A DNA stretch of 19,167 bases from NCBI GenBank assembly GCA_017514645.1, contig JAFWJP010000271.1, positions 1 through 19,167 of the forward strand, read 5' to 3'. Made by a program: the position numbers and the translations under genes. Shown piece by piece: positions 1-6,878 of this stretch; the first letter of the stretch is position 1, and every line of letters starts with the position of its first letter. Below the pieces are notes generated by a model. That model did not search any database. It was not told where the DNA came from and saw only the letters and a list, made by a program, of their open reading frames with translations. The stretch comes from Solobacterium sp. (lineage in GTDB: Bacteria > Bacillota_I > Bacilli_A > Erysipelotrichales > Erysipelotrichaceae).

Positions 1-1
1 C

Positions 2-862
2 GGAGGTCCGGCGTCTCGGGACAGTCAGCTGCTGAACCCGCTGATGAGTGCTCAGCAGATCCACGCAGTTGTGCTGTCCGGCGGCAGTGCCTTCGGACTT
101 GGGGCTGCAGACGGTGTCCAGCAGTACCTGGAAGAACACGGATACGGCTATGATACCGGGTTTGCCAAGGTTCCTCTGGTTGTCCAGTCGGATATCTATG
201 ACCTGTCAGTCGGATCCCCGGAAATTCGTCCGGACAAGGCAATGGGCTATGAAGCCGCCAGAGCAGCGATGGAGAGACCGAACTATCAGGATGGAAACCA
301 CGGAGCCGGCTGCGGCGCTTCCGTGGGAAAGATCAGCGGCATGGGTACAGCGATGAAAACCGGAATCGGCAGCCATGCGATACAGATCGGCGATCTGCAG
401 ATCGGGGCGATCGTGGTTGTGAATGCCCTGGGAGATGTCTACGACTGGAAAATGGGACGACAGGTTGCCGGTCTGCTGGATGAAAGCAGAACGGAACTGC
501 GCAGCACAATGGACCGGATGTGCGCTTCCATCGACGTGAAGGATAATAAGTTCATCGATAACACAACGCTGGCCGTCATCGTGACCAACGCAGCGTTTGA
601 TAAAGCACAGCTGTGCAAGATCGCGGGAATGGCACATGACGGGTTTGCCCGTTCGATCGATCCGGTACATACTTCGGCAGACGGTGACAGTATCTACGCA
701 TTGTCGGTCGGTGAGATCAGGGCGGACATGGACCTGGTCGGCACACTCGGCGCAGAGGTGCTGAGTGAGGCGGTCCTGCGGGCGGCGGCTTCGGCAGACA
801 GTGCCTATGGACTGCCGTCTGCCGGGGATCTGGGATTTCTCTACTTACAGGAAAAAGACTGA
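2..862 (+). CDS. P1 family peptidase (S58, DmpA/NylC-type), 5' end cut by window
   Basis: The reading frame is open from base 2, and the residues before the first ATG (44) already match the family (GGPASRDSQLL, like the usual GG..GTR.TDLL). The true start is therefore upstream of the window. Family hallmarks are HAVVLSGGSAFGL, the glycine-rich GNHGAGCGASVGK and the NTTLAVIVTNA segment. In NylC-type members the last of these carries the autocleavage site, so cleavage would fall between Asn (560-562) and Thr (563-565) and expose an N-terminal Thr nucleophile. Known relatives are Ntn-type aminopeptidases or amidases that act on N-terminal residues or cyclic amides. The substrate here cannot be read from the sequence. 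No signal peptide is visible, but the true N-terminus is missing. It is followed after 38 bases by guanine deaminase, which suggests co-transcription for nitrogen scavenging (inference). Confidence 0.9.
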   Translation, partial: GGPASRDSQLLNPLMSAQQIHAVVLSGGSAFGLGAADGVQQYLEEHGYGYDTGFAKVPLVVQSDIYDLSVGSPEIRPDKAMGYEAARAAMERPNYQDGNHGAGCGASVGKISGMGTAMKTGIGSHAIQIGDLQIGAIVVVNALGDVYDWKMGRQVAGLLDESRTELRSTMDRMCASIDVKDNKFIDNTTLAVIVTNAAFDKAQLCKIAGMAHDGFARSIDPVHTSADGDSIYALSVGEIRADMDLVGTLGAEVLSEAVLRAAASADSAYGLPSAGDLGFLYLQEKD

Positions 863-900
863 ACGGAATCCATATCATCAGAAAAGACACAGGAGGATCT

Positions 901-2154
901 ATGGAACTGTATCACGGCAATATTGTTTATTCGAAATCAGACACGGAACTGGCTGTGCACAAAGACAGCTGGATCGCGGTGGACGACGACGTTGTGGAAG
1001 GCATCTATCCGGTGATTCCGGAGAAGTTTGCCGGCATCCCGGTGGTTGATCACGGCGATGATCTGATCATTCCCGCATTTACCGATCTGCATGTTCATGC
1101 GCCGCAGTATCCTCAGCGTGGACTGGCAATGGATACGCTGCTGTATGAATGGCTGAACAAGTACACATTCCCGCTGGAAGAGAAATACGCGGATCCGGAA
1201 TTCGCACATGCGGTCTATGATGCGTTCGTGGATGATCTTGTGGAACACGGCACATTGCATGCGGTCATCTTCGGTACGATCCATACTGAAGCGACCGGAT
1301 ATCTGATCGAAAAACTGGAAACACTCGGCCTGCGTGCGTATGTCGGCAAGGTCAACATGGATACGGACAGTCCGGAAAAACTGTGTGAGAATACACAGGA
1401 ATCCCTGCTGGAGACGGAAGAATTCATCAATCGTTATCTGGACAACCGTACAGCACGGGTGATCCTGACACCGAGGTTTGCGCCGACCTGCAGCTGGGAA
1501 CTGCTCACGGGACTGGGGAAACTGGCAGAGAAGTACAATATGGGTGTGCAGACGCATCTGGTGGAATCCCTGTGGGAGGCACAGGAGTCCGTAAAGCGGT
1601 ATCCGGACTGCGGCAGTGATACCGGTATCTATGAAAAAGCCGGTCTGCTGGGACACGGACCGTTTATCGGCGCGCATTTCATCTATCCGGCAGAAGATGA
1701 TATCCGGGTCATGAAGAAGTACGGTGGGTTCGCTGTGCAGTGCCCGGAAGCGACAACCAATGTCATTGCCGGTATTATGTCGACAGCCGCACTGGCAGAC
1801 CGGGGGATCCGGCTGGGGCTGGGCAGTGATATTGCCGGAGGTCATAATCTGGCAATTTATACCCAGATTTCCAAAGCTGTCCAGTTCTCCAAGATCAAGA
1901 CATTCTATGAACCGGAAGTCAACCGTCCCATCACATTTGAAAAAGCGTTCTATATGGGCACGAAGGAAAGCGGTGCCCTATTCGGGAAGACAGGCAGTCT
2001 GGAACCGGGATATGCGTTTGATGCACTTGTGATCCATGGAATGTCGGATCCGTATCAGAAGCTGACACCTTCGCAGGAAGCAGAACGATTCTGCTATTTC
2101 GGTGAAACCAAGCATATCAGGGCACGTTATCTCGGAGGAAGGAAGATCGGATGA
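901..2154 (+). CDS. guaD: Guanine deaminase
   Basis: A 417-residue amidohydrolase that should deaminate guanine to xanthine and ammonia in the cytoplasm. Metal ligands fit the superfamily: H64 and H66 in the LHVHAPQ motif, H219 in QTHLVE (with E222 as likely acid/base), H259 in GAHFIYP, and D310 in LGLGSDIAGGHN. The HAPQ sequence right after the first motif separates guanine deaminases from related cytosine and adenosine deaminases. Length is slightly short of the common 430-450. The start is set by AGGAGG at 891-896, four bases before the ATG. The stop overlaps the next start as ATGA, so translation is probably coupled. It sits between a P1 peptidase and a zinc-ribbon protein. No xanthine dehydrogenase or purine permease is in view. 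Confidence 0.92.
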   Translation: MELYHGNIVYSKSDTELAVHKDSWIAVDDDVVEGIYPVIPEKFAGIPVVDHGDDLIIPAFTDLHVHAPQYPQRGLAMDTLLYEWLNKYTFPLEEKYADPEFAHAVYDAFVDDLVEHGTLHAVIFGTIHTEATGYLIEKLETLGLRAYVGKVNMDTDSPEKLCENTQESLLETEEFINRYLDNRTARVILTPRFAPTCSWELLTGLGKLAEKYNMGVQTHLVESLWEAQESVKRYPDCGSDTGIYEKAGLLGHGPFIGAHFIYPAEDDIRVMKKYGGFAVQCPEATTNVIAGIMSTAALADRGIRLGLGSDIAGGHNLAIYTQISKAVQFSKIKTFYEPEVNRPITFEKAFYMGTKESGALFGKTGSLEPGYAFDALVIHGMSDPYQKLTPSQEAERFCYFGETKHIRARYLGGRKIG

Positions 2155-2525
2155 AATATACAGTTAAGATCGGCAGGGACAACAATCTGTACGGTCTGGA
2201 TAAAGACCTGTTTGAAGCAGGGGAGACCGTGGAATTCTGGTTTATGGTTGCCTCTGATACCGACTATACCATTACATCAGAGCAGGTAAAGCTGATTCCC
2301 GGAAATGTGGACAACGGCGCATGGCACTGGTCATTCATTATGCCGGAGCGTGATGTGATCGTAAACATCTCATCCAGAAATACCATGACCGCTCTGCCGG
2401 ATCCGAAGGGATGGAACAGATTCCGGAAAAAGCACGGGAATGCGGCCGGCATCTGCCCGGAATGCGGTGCAGAAGTGGAAGAAGGGCAGAAGTACTGTCA
2501 TGAATGCGGGAGGAAACTCGGATGA
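2151..2525 (+). CDS. Small protein with C-terminal zinc ribbon, unknown function
   Basis: A 124-residue protein. Residues 1-80 look beta-rich and include a phrase (SFIMPERDVIVN) resembling the MP..DV.V signature of InlB-type bacterial repeat domains. Residues about 100-124 form a short zinc ribbon with paired cysteines C102/C105 and C116/C119 (CPEC ... CHEC). No signal peptide or membrane segment is seen, so it is probably cytoplasmic. It overlaps the guanine deaminase stop by four bases (ATGA), and its own stop overlaps the next start in the same way, so the three are likely translated as one unit. Its function is not known to me. A metal-binding or assembly role beside a zinc or iron amidohydrolase is possible but unproven. 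Confidence 0.75.
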   Translation: MKYTVKIGRDNNLYGLDKDLFEAGETVEFWFMVASDTDYTITSEQVKLIPGNVDNGAWHWSFIMPERDVIVNISSRNTMTALPDPKGWNRFRKKHGNAAGICPECGAEVEEGQKYCHECGRKLG

Positions 2526-3079
2526 TGAAAACTCCAGGTACACAGACGATTGAAACAGAACGGCTTGTACTCCGGCGGTTTGTGATTGAAGACGCAGAGA
2601 ATATGTACCGTAACTGGGCATCGGATCCGGAGGTAACGAAGTACCTGACCTGGCCGGCACACAGCAGCGCAGAAATCACTGCGATGATCCTGAACGAATG
2701 GATCAAGCAGTATGAACAGAGTGATTTCTTCAACTGGGCGATCGAATACAAGGAAAACAGGGAAGTCATCGGGACCATTTCCGTTGTAAAGCTGTATGAA
2801 AACATACAGGCGGCGGATATCGGCTATTGCCTGGGAAGAGCGTACTAGGGCAGGGAGATCATGCCGGAAGCGCTCCGGGCTGTCATAAACTATCTCTTCG
2901 AAGAAGCCGGAATGAACCGCATTGCCGCAACCCATGACCGGAACAATCCGAAATCCGGGAGGGTCATGGAAAAAGCAGGAATGAAATATGAAGGAATTCT
3001 GCGTCAGGCCGGTCTGAATAACCAGGGTGTCTGTGATGAAGTATGGTACAGTATTCTGCGGTGTGAGCGGCAGATATAA
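2522..3079 (+). pseudogene. GNAT acetyltransferase (RimJ/RimL-like) interrupted by in-frame TAG
   Basis: The first half runs from 2522 (TIETERLVLRRF, then WAIEYKENREVIGTISV) to a TAG at 2846-2848. The same frame then resumes (GREIMPEALRAVINYLF ... NPKSGRVMEKAGMKYEG) to a TAA at 3077-3079. Together this is one complete GNAT of the ribosomal-protein N-acetyltransferase type, about 185 residues. The stop falls in GRAY-stop-GRE, where relatives read G.AYWG.G, so TGG to TAG is the simplest explanation. Start 2522 is chosen because GGGAGG lies about 8-13 bases upstream and because it overlaps the previous stop as ATGA. The distal half has its own GGGAG (2853-2857) three bases before ATG 2861, so a separate C-terminal fragment is possible. 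TAG ends other genes here, which argues against recoding. Confidence 0.8.
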
Positions 3080-3135
3080 TTACAGATGATCTCTGCCGGC
3101 GGTCTGACCGGGAGTTCAGAAAGCCGTGAGCACGG

Positions 3136-3165
3136 AAAAGGGAGTGTTTCATCACTCCCTTTTTT
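3136..3165 (+). terminator. Intrinsic terminator closing the guaD operon, probably bidirectional
   Basis: An 11-bp perfect stem, AAAAGGGAGTG (3136-3146) and CACTCCCTTTT (3153-3163), with a six-base loop, followed by a T-run to 3165. On the minus strand the same hairpin ends in four Ts, so it could also end the peptide-binding-protein transcript arriving from 3204. Confidence 0.88.
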
Positions 3166-3203
3166 CTTCGTCATGAAGGCTGTCTGCAGACAGGAAACAG
3201 GTA

Positions 3204-4832
3204 TTATTCAGCCGCTTTTGTCATGTGACGCAGTCTGCCGGTACCGAGTGTCAGTACAAGGTAGCCTTCCGTATCCGGACTGACCAGATAGACCGTACCT
3301 TCCTGGTAGACAGGAATCGCTCCGTAGTCTTCACTGACCAGGATCCGTTCTGCTTCGATGAAGTCATTCCATCTCTTTTCGTCATCTGCAGCGTCTTCTC
3401 CCTTGGCCGCCTTGTATGCCAGGTCATCATAGACTTCATTGGTGTATCTGCCGCCGTTCATGGAAGACGTGGACGTGAAGAAGTCGATGTAGGACTGCGG
3501 ATCGGCATAGTCCGGTGCCCAGCGGCACAGGCACATCTGGAAGTCATTGCCGAGCATGAATTCGATGCGGGATTTCTTGGGCATCGGTCTCAATGTGATG
3601 GTAATGCCTTCACAGGCTTTCTGGATTTCAGCCTGCATGTTTTCGGCGACTCTTGTCAGTTCGTCGGTGTTGTCGTAGATAAGTTCAATGCTGGGGTGGC
3701 CGCCGAGTTCCTCCACAGCCAGTGCATAGTATTCTGCGGCTGTTTCCGGATCATAGGATGTCATATCGCCGGCTGCTTCCCGGTAATCCCTGCCGTCCGG
3801 ACCGTTTGCCAGACCGGCCGCCACAACGCCGTCCGCTTCGATTGCGCCTGTTTTCAGCACGTTCTCGCAGATTGTTGCCCGGTCGATGGAATACGCAATG
3901 GCTTTGCGCAGGTTGAGGTTGGATGCGATGGGATCGTTCATGTTCGGCATGATCCACCAGGTTGCGGCTGTCGTATTGACGGTATAGCCGGGATCGCTGC
4001 TGTAGGTTTCTGCCAGTTCTCCGCTGAGCGGGATGACATCCAGATTGCCGGAAAGGTATTCCATGGAGGAAGCCTGCTCATCCTGCAGGATCCGGATCAC
4101 CATGGTCTCCTGCGGATAGTTTTCCGCATCCCAGTAGTTTTCGTTATGTGTAAAGGTGTATTCACTCCCGGTAACCCAGCCGGTCATCTTGTAGACACCG
4201 GAGTACAGCATATCGTCTATGGTCATGGCGTAATTGTCACCCTTGCTTTCAACGAATGCTTCATTCAGCGGTGCCAGCATCGCTGTGGATACATAGGAGC
4301 CCAGGAATGCGCAGGGAAGGCTGAGATGGACAACAAAGGTCTTCTCATCCGCAGCTTCAACACCCAGATCCTCCACCGGTGCTTCACCCAGATAGACAGC
4401 ATCTGCGTTGACGATATGCAGGGAATCCAGGATATAGGCGTATTCAGAACCTGTCTCCGGATCGGCAAGCCTTCTCCAGGAGTAGACAAAGTCATCTGCT
4501 GTGATCGGTGTTCCGTCGGAATACTTGATTCCCTCACGGAGATGGAAGGTCCAGGTCAGACCATCTTCGGAAATATCCCATGTTTCTGCCAGATCACCGG
4601 CAACTTCTCCGTCTGCATCGTACTGCGTCAGTCCGGACATGCAGAGTGACAGCATATCGAAGGACGCTGAATCGGTCGCCATGGACTGGTCCATCGTTGT
4701 AATATCGTTGGCAAATGCGATCGTGATCGTTTCTGATCCGGCTGACTCGGTTTCAGGAACATCAGCGGTACTGCCGCAGCCGATCATCAGGCCGAGTGCG
4801 CATACCGCAGAAACTGTTCTGGCTGTCTTCAT
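3204..4832 (-). CDS. Peptide ABC transporter substrate-binding lipoprotein (OppA-like, SBP_bac_5)
   Basis: A 542-residue extracytoplasmic solute-binding protein. The signal sequence ends in the lipobox LMIGC, so Cys19 would be lipidated and anchor the protein to the outer face of the membrane. Family 5 features are the opening TITIAFANDITTMDQ, GLTWTFHLREGIKYSDGTPITADDFVYSWRR read in two parts, and YADPQSYIDFFTS near the C-terminus. Length is normal for OppA/DppA. The start is supported by GAGGAGAA about eight bases upstream on the minus strand. No permease or ATPase genes lie next to it, so it must dock on a transporter encoded elsewhere or act as an orphan receptor. It is divergent from a LysR gene, the likely regulator. 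Peptide specificity cannot be inferred. Confidence 0.92.
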   Translation of the reverse strand: MKTARTVSAVCALGLMIGCGSTADVPETESAGSETITIAFANDITTMDQSMATDSASFDMLSLCMSGLTQYDADGEVAGDLAETWDISEDGLTWTFHLREGIKYSDGTPITADDFVYSWRRLADPETGSEYAYILDSLHIVNADAVYLGEAPVEDLGVEAADEKTFVVHLSLPCAFLGSYVSTAMLAPLNEAFVESKGDNYAMTIDDMLYSGVYKMTGWVTGSEYTFTHNENYWDAENYPQETMVIRILQDEQASSMEYLSGNLDVIPLSGELAETYSSDPGYTVNTTAATWWIMPNMNDPIASNLNLRKAIAYSIDRATICENVLKTGAIEADGVVAAGLANGPDGRDYREAAGDMTSYDPETAAEYYALAVEELGGHPSIELIYDNTDELTRVAENMQAEIQKACEGITITLRPMPKKSRIEFMLGNDFQMCLCRWAPDYADPQSYIDFFTSTSSMNGGRYTNEVYDDLAYKAAKGEDAADDEKRWNDFIEAERILVSEDYGAIPVYQEGTVYLVSPDTEGYLVLTLGTGRLRHMTKAAE

Positions 4833-4858
4833 AATTCTTCTCCTCGAATATAAAAAGC

Positions 4859-4885
4859 ATTGTAGGGTATTGCGCGATATTACAA
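4859..4885 (-). promoter_or_regulatory. Tentative promoter of the peptide-binding-protein gene
   Basis: On the minus strand a TTGTAA-like -35 (4880-4885) and a TACAAT -10 (4859-4864) lie upstream of the lipoprotein gene. The spacer is 15 bases, shorter than ideal, so confidence is limited. Confidence 0.35.
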
Positions 4886-4901
4886 AAGTGAATATTATTC
4901 A
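4870..4901 (+). promoter_or_regulatory. Tentative lysR promoter with 13-bp palindrome
   Basis: TTGCGC (4870-4875) and TATTAT (4893-4898) are 17 bases apart, upstream of the LysR gene. A perfect inverted repeat, TGAATA-T-TATTCA (4889-4901), covers the -10. LysR proteins typically bind T-N11-A dyads between divergent genes, and this site fits. Autoregulation is an inference. Confidence 0.4.
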
Positions 4902-4936
4902 TATTAATCATGACAAACTGTCATACCGGAGGGACG

Positions 4937-5824
4937 ATGAAGAACACACTCAACCGCTATGATATCTTTCTTAAAGTTGCGGAAACCGGGAATATTTCCC
5001 GGGCTGCGGAAGCTCTGCAGTATACACAGTCCGGAATCAGCCACGCTCTGGGCTCTCTGGAAGAAGAACTGGGGATCCGCCTGTTCGTCAGAGCGAACAA
5101 CGGTGTATCGCTGACAGCCAACGGAGAACGGATCCTGCCGTATGTACAGGAACTGGTCAACCGCAGTGAAATGCTGAAACAGGCCGCATTCCGGATCAAT
5201 CACGCAACAGCCGGAACACTCCGGGTAGGCAGCTTCAGCAGCGTAACAGCGCTCTGGGTACCGGATATGATCAATTATTTCCTGAAACAGTATCCGGACG
5301 TCCGGATCGAAGTGCTTGACGGCAACTACGATGAGATCCGGGACTGGCTGATCCACGGCAGGATCGACTGTGGGTTTCTGTCTTCCATCAGTGCAGAAGG
5401 ACTCAGATTCATACCCTTGTACGAAGATCCTCTGTATGTACTGACTGCGGTCGGACATCCCCTGGCAAAGAAGGATTACGTAACGCTGGATGAGATACTG
5501 GATTATCCGTACATCGCTGAAGCACCGGGATCAGACAACGATATCAACCAGCTTCTGGAAGGCGCAGGAAGAAAGCCGGATATCCGCTACAGTTTCCGTG
5601 ATGATACCCTGATCGGTGCATTCGTGGCCGGAAACATCGGCATTACGATTTCTCAGTACCTTGTGCTGAAGGCAACACCTTCGAATACAGCAATGATTCC
5701 GCTGCGTCCGGAAACCCGGCGTACCATCGGGATCGGAATGTCCCGCGGTCAGAATTCCGTGCTTGTCAATCTGCTGGTCGATTATATGAAAGACTATTGT
5801 GCAGACTATGATCCGGACCGCTGA
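4937..5824 (+). CDS. LysR family transcriptional regulator
   Basis: A 295-residue LysR-type regulator. Residues 1-60 hold the winged helix-turn-helix (FLKVAETGNISRAAEAL, YTQSGISHALGSLEEELG, LFVR). Residues from about 90 form the co-inducer-binding domain (GTLRVGSFSSVTALWVP). Start 4937 is preferred over the upstream ATG at 4910 because GGAGGG lies seven to eight bases before it and because family members begin right at this point. It is divergent from the peptide-binding lipoprotein gene across about 100 bases, the usual arrangement of a LysR protein with its target. The effector is unknown. An ArsC-family gene follows 35 bases later and may share the transcript. Confidence 0.92.
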   Translation: MKNTLNRYDIFLKVAETGNISRAAEALQYTQSGISHALGSLEEELGIRLFVRANNGVSLTANGERILPYVQELVNRSEMLKQAAFRINHATAGTLRVGSFSSVTALWVPDMINYFLKQYPDVRIEVLDGNYDEIRDWLIHGRIDCGFLSSISAEGLRFIPLYEDPLYVLTAVGHPLAKKDYVTLDEILDYPYIAEAPGSDNDINQLLEGAGRKPDIRYSFRDDTLIGAFVAGNIGITISQYLVLKATPSNTAMIPLRPETRRTIGIGMSRGQNSVLVNLLVDYMKDYCADYDPDR

Positions 5825-5859
5825 GATCCGCTGATAACATACACAGAAAGGAGACAAAG

Positions 5860-6213
5860 ATGTACCTGTTTGTATGCTATGAAAAATGCAGTACCTGCCG
5901 CAAAGCCGAAACATGGCTCAGGGAACACAGTATCGTCTATACAAAACGCCTGATCGACAAAGAAAATCCTACGGTGGAGGAACTGAAGGAATGGATTCCG
6001 AAAAGCGGCAGGGAACCGCGGCAGTTCTTCAATACCTCCGGTAAACTGTACCGGGAACTGGATGTAAAGAACCGGCTGAAGACCATGTCCGAGGAAGAGA
6101 TCTATGAACTTCTGGCGAGTGATGGCATGCTGGTGAAACGTCCTGTCCTGGTCGGTGATGATCTGGTGCTGAGCGGTTTCCGCGAAGAAGAGTGGGCTGA
6201 AAAACTGATATAG
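5860..6213 (+). CDS. ArsC/Spx family thioredoxin-fold protein
   Basis: A 117-residue protein of the arsenate reductase-like family. The redox motif CSTC (C10 and C13) begins the thioredoxin-like fold, and the late RPVLVGDD stretch carries the conserved Arg-Pro with the cis-proline. Length and layout fit the YffB/Spx/MgsR branch better than a dedicated detoxifying ArsC, and no ars operon genes are nearby. It could be a reductase of arsenate-like oxyanions or a redox-responsive regulator that binds RNA polymerase as Spx does. The sequence does not decide between them. AAGGAG lies about eight bases before the start. The stop is TAG, and a terminator follows directly. Confidence 0.85.
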   Translation: MYLFVCYEKCSTCRKAETWLREHSIVYTKRLIDKENPTVEELKEWIPKSGREPRQFFNTSGKLYRELDVKNRLKTMSEEEIYELLASDGMLVKRPVLVGDDLVLSGFREEEWAEKLI

Positions 6214-6220
6214 GCAGACA

Positions 6221-6247
6221 GAAAACGAGGGGGATCCCTCGCTTTTC
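6221..6247 (+). terminator. Intrinsic terminator after the ArsC-family gene
   Basis: CGAGGG (6226-6231) pairs with CCCTCG (6236-6241) around a GGAT loop, followed by CTTTTC. Flanking AAAA and TTTT can extend the stem across a one-base bulge. Confidence 0.7.
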
Positions 6248-6252
6248 GATAA

Positions 6253-6280
6253 CAAAAAAAGAAGAGCTCACGCCCTTCTT
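6253..6280 (-). terminator. Intrinsic terminator of the cold-shock gene
   Basis: Read on the minus strand, AAGAAGGGC and GCTCTTCTT form a nine-pair stem (one G-U) closed by a GTGA tetraloop and followed by seven Ts. It faces the terminator of the ArsC-family gene, so the two convergent transcripts each have their own stop signal. Confidence 0.88.
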
Positions 6281-6296
6281 AATCCCCTTTGAGAAT

Positions 6297-6497
6297 TTAC
6301 AGCTTCACTACGTTGGATGCCTGAGGACCGCGGTCACTCTGAGTAATGTCGAATGATACTTCCTGGTTTTCCTCAAGTGTGCGGAAACCGTCAGCTACAA
6401 TTGCAGTGTAGTGAACGAAAATATCCGTACCGTCTTCAGTTGTAATGAATCCGTAACCTTTCTCAGCGTTGAACCACTTAACCTTGCCTGTTGCCAT
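6297..6497 (-). CDS. csp: Cold shock protein, CspA family
   Basis: A 66-residue single cold-shock domain, the usual full length. It opens [18 protein letters not shown], containing RNP1 (K13-GYGF), followed by RNP2 DIFVHY (about 25-30). These aromatic surfaces bind single-stranded RNA and DNA, and relatives act as RNA chaperones during cold shock or normal growth. AAGGGAGA lies about ten bases before the start. The 5' leader is short (about 45 bases from the predicted start site) and carries a perfect 16-bp palindrome. It lacks the long leader of cold-inducible E. coli cspA, so it may be constitutive or regulated otherwise. Confidence 0.96.
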   Translation of the reverse strand: MATGKVKWFNAEKGYGFITTEDGTDIFVHYTAIVADGFRTLEENQEVSFDITQSDRGPQASNVVKL

Positions 6498-6522
6498 TTA
6501 AAACAAATCTCCCTTTCAGATA

Positions 6523-6538
6523 TTTGTGAATTCACAAA
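6523..6538. promoter_or_regulatory. 16-bp perfect palindrome in the csp leader
   Basis: TTTGTGAATTCACAAA is a perfect dyad placed a few bases inside the predicted csp transcript and upstream of its ribosome site. It could be a protein operator or form a hairpin in the 5' leader. No factor can be named from the sequence. Confidence 0.6.
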
Positions 6539-6548
6539 CATCACATTT

Positions 6549-6577
6549 ACAATAGCATCCGCTTACTGAAACTTCAA
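6549..6577 (-). promoter_or_regulatory. csp promoter
   Basis: On the minus strand, TTGAAG (6572-6577) and TATTGT (6549-6554) are 17 bases apart. TG precedes the -10 by one base (extended -10). The predicted start is near 6542. Confidence 0.7.
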
Positions 6578-6612
6578 GGGATAGAACGAGAAGTTTCCGT
6601 AAGGATTCGACC

Positions 6613-6641
6613 TTGCGGGAGGTATTTACTCCGTCTATAAT
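6613..6641 (+). promoter_or_regulatory. Promoter of the T-box leader and metG
   Basis: TTGCGG (6613-6618) and a consensus TATAAT (6636-6641) are exactly 17 bases apart. Transcription would begin near 6648, just before T-box stem I. Confidence 0.8.
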
Positions 6642-6647
6642 ATATGC

Positions 6648-6863
6648 ATAGGCGCTGAAGGAAAGAGTAGGTCCGGAAGCAGGCAGAGAGAGTGCATGGT
6701 TGGTGGAAATGCACGCTGTGAACGTACTGAACATGGCTCCGGAGCCGGTACTGTGAATGGTGAGCAGTATCCGTTTCCCGCGTTAAGGGTGAGAGTGGTC
6801 CGCGTATGCGGACAAGATAAAGGTGGTACCGCGTGCAAGACGTCCTTTCGGGGATGTTTTTTT
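6648..6863 (+). ncRNA. T-box riboswitch leader specific for tRNA-Met
   Basis: A T-box leader that senses uncharged tRNA. Stem I has the GAGAG bulge and GGTTGGTGGAA apical elements (about 6690-6711). The specifier loop GAACATGGC places codon ATG (Met) at 6733-6735. A stem II region with CCCGCGTTAAGGG follows, then a hairpin GTCCGC-GTAT-GCGGAC (6798-6813). The T-box sequence AAAGGTGGTACCGCG spans 6819-6833, and its TGGT (6824-6827) can pair with the ACCA end of tRNA-Met. The terminator (about 6837-6863) ends in seven Ts. Uncharged tRNA-Met should stabilise the antiterminator and permit metG expression. Confidence 0.95.
6837..6863 (+). terminator. Regulated terminator of the Met T-box
   Basis: AGACGTCC pairs with GGATGT and flanking Ts around a TTTCGG loop, with T-run 6857-6863. 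It lies directly after the T-box sequence and ends one base before the first ATG upstream of metG. Confidence 0.85.
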
Positions 6864-6878
6864 ATGGAGGATACAGAG

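Noticed and set aside
2846..2848. TAG as a recoded sense codon such as pyrrolysine
   Set aside because: TAG serves as the ordinary stop of the ArsC-family gene (6211-6213) and the STAND ATPase (18925-18927), and the host gene is not a known recoded family.
3086..3283. Short plus-strand open frame after the GNAT pseudogene
   Set aside because: It runs across the terminator hairpin and into the opposing gene, with no ribosome site or motif.
3225..4649. A 474-codon plus-strand open frame over the peptide-binding-protein gene
   Set aside because: Antisense shadow; Cys/Phe/His-rich translation with no recognisable domain.
6696..6878. Extended N-terminus of metG beginning in the leader
   Set aside because: This stretch is T-box RNA with specifier, T-box sequence and terminator; GGAGG places the start at 6879.
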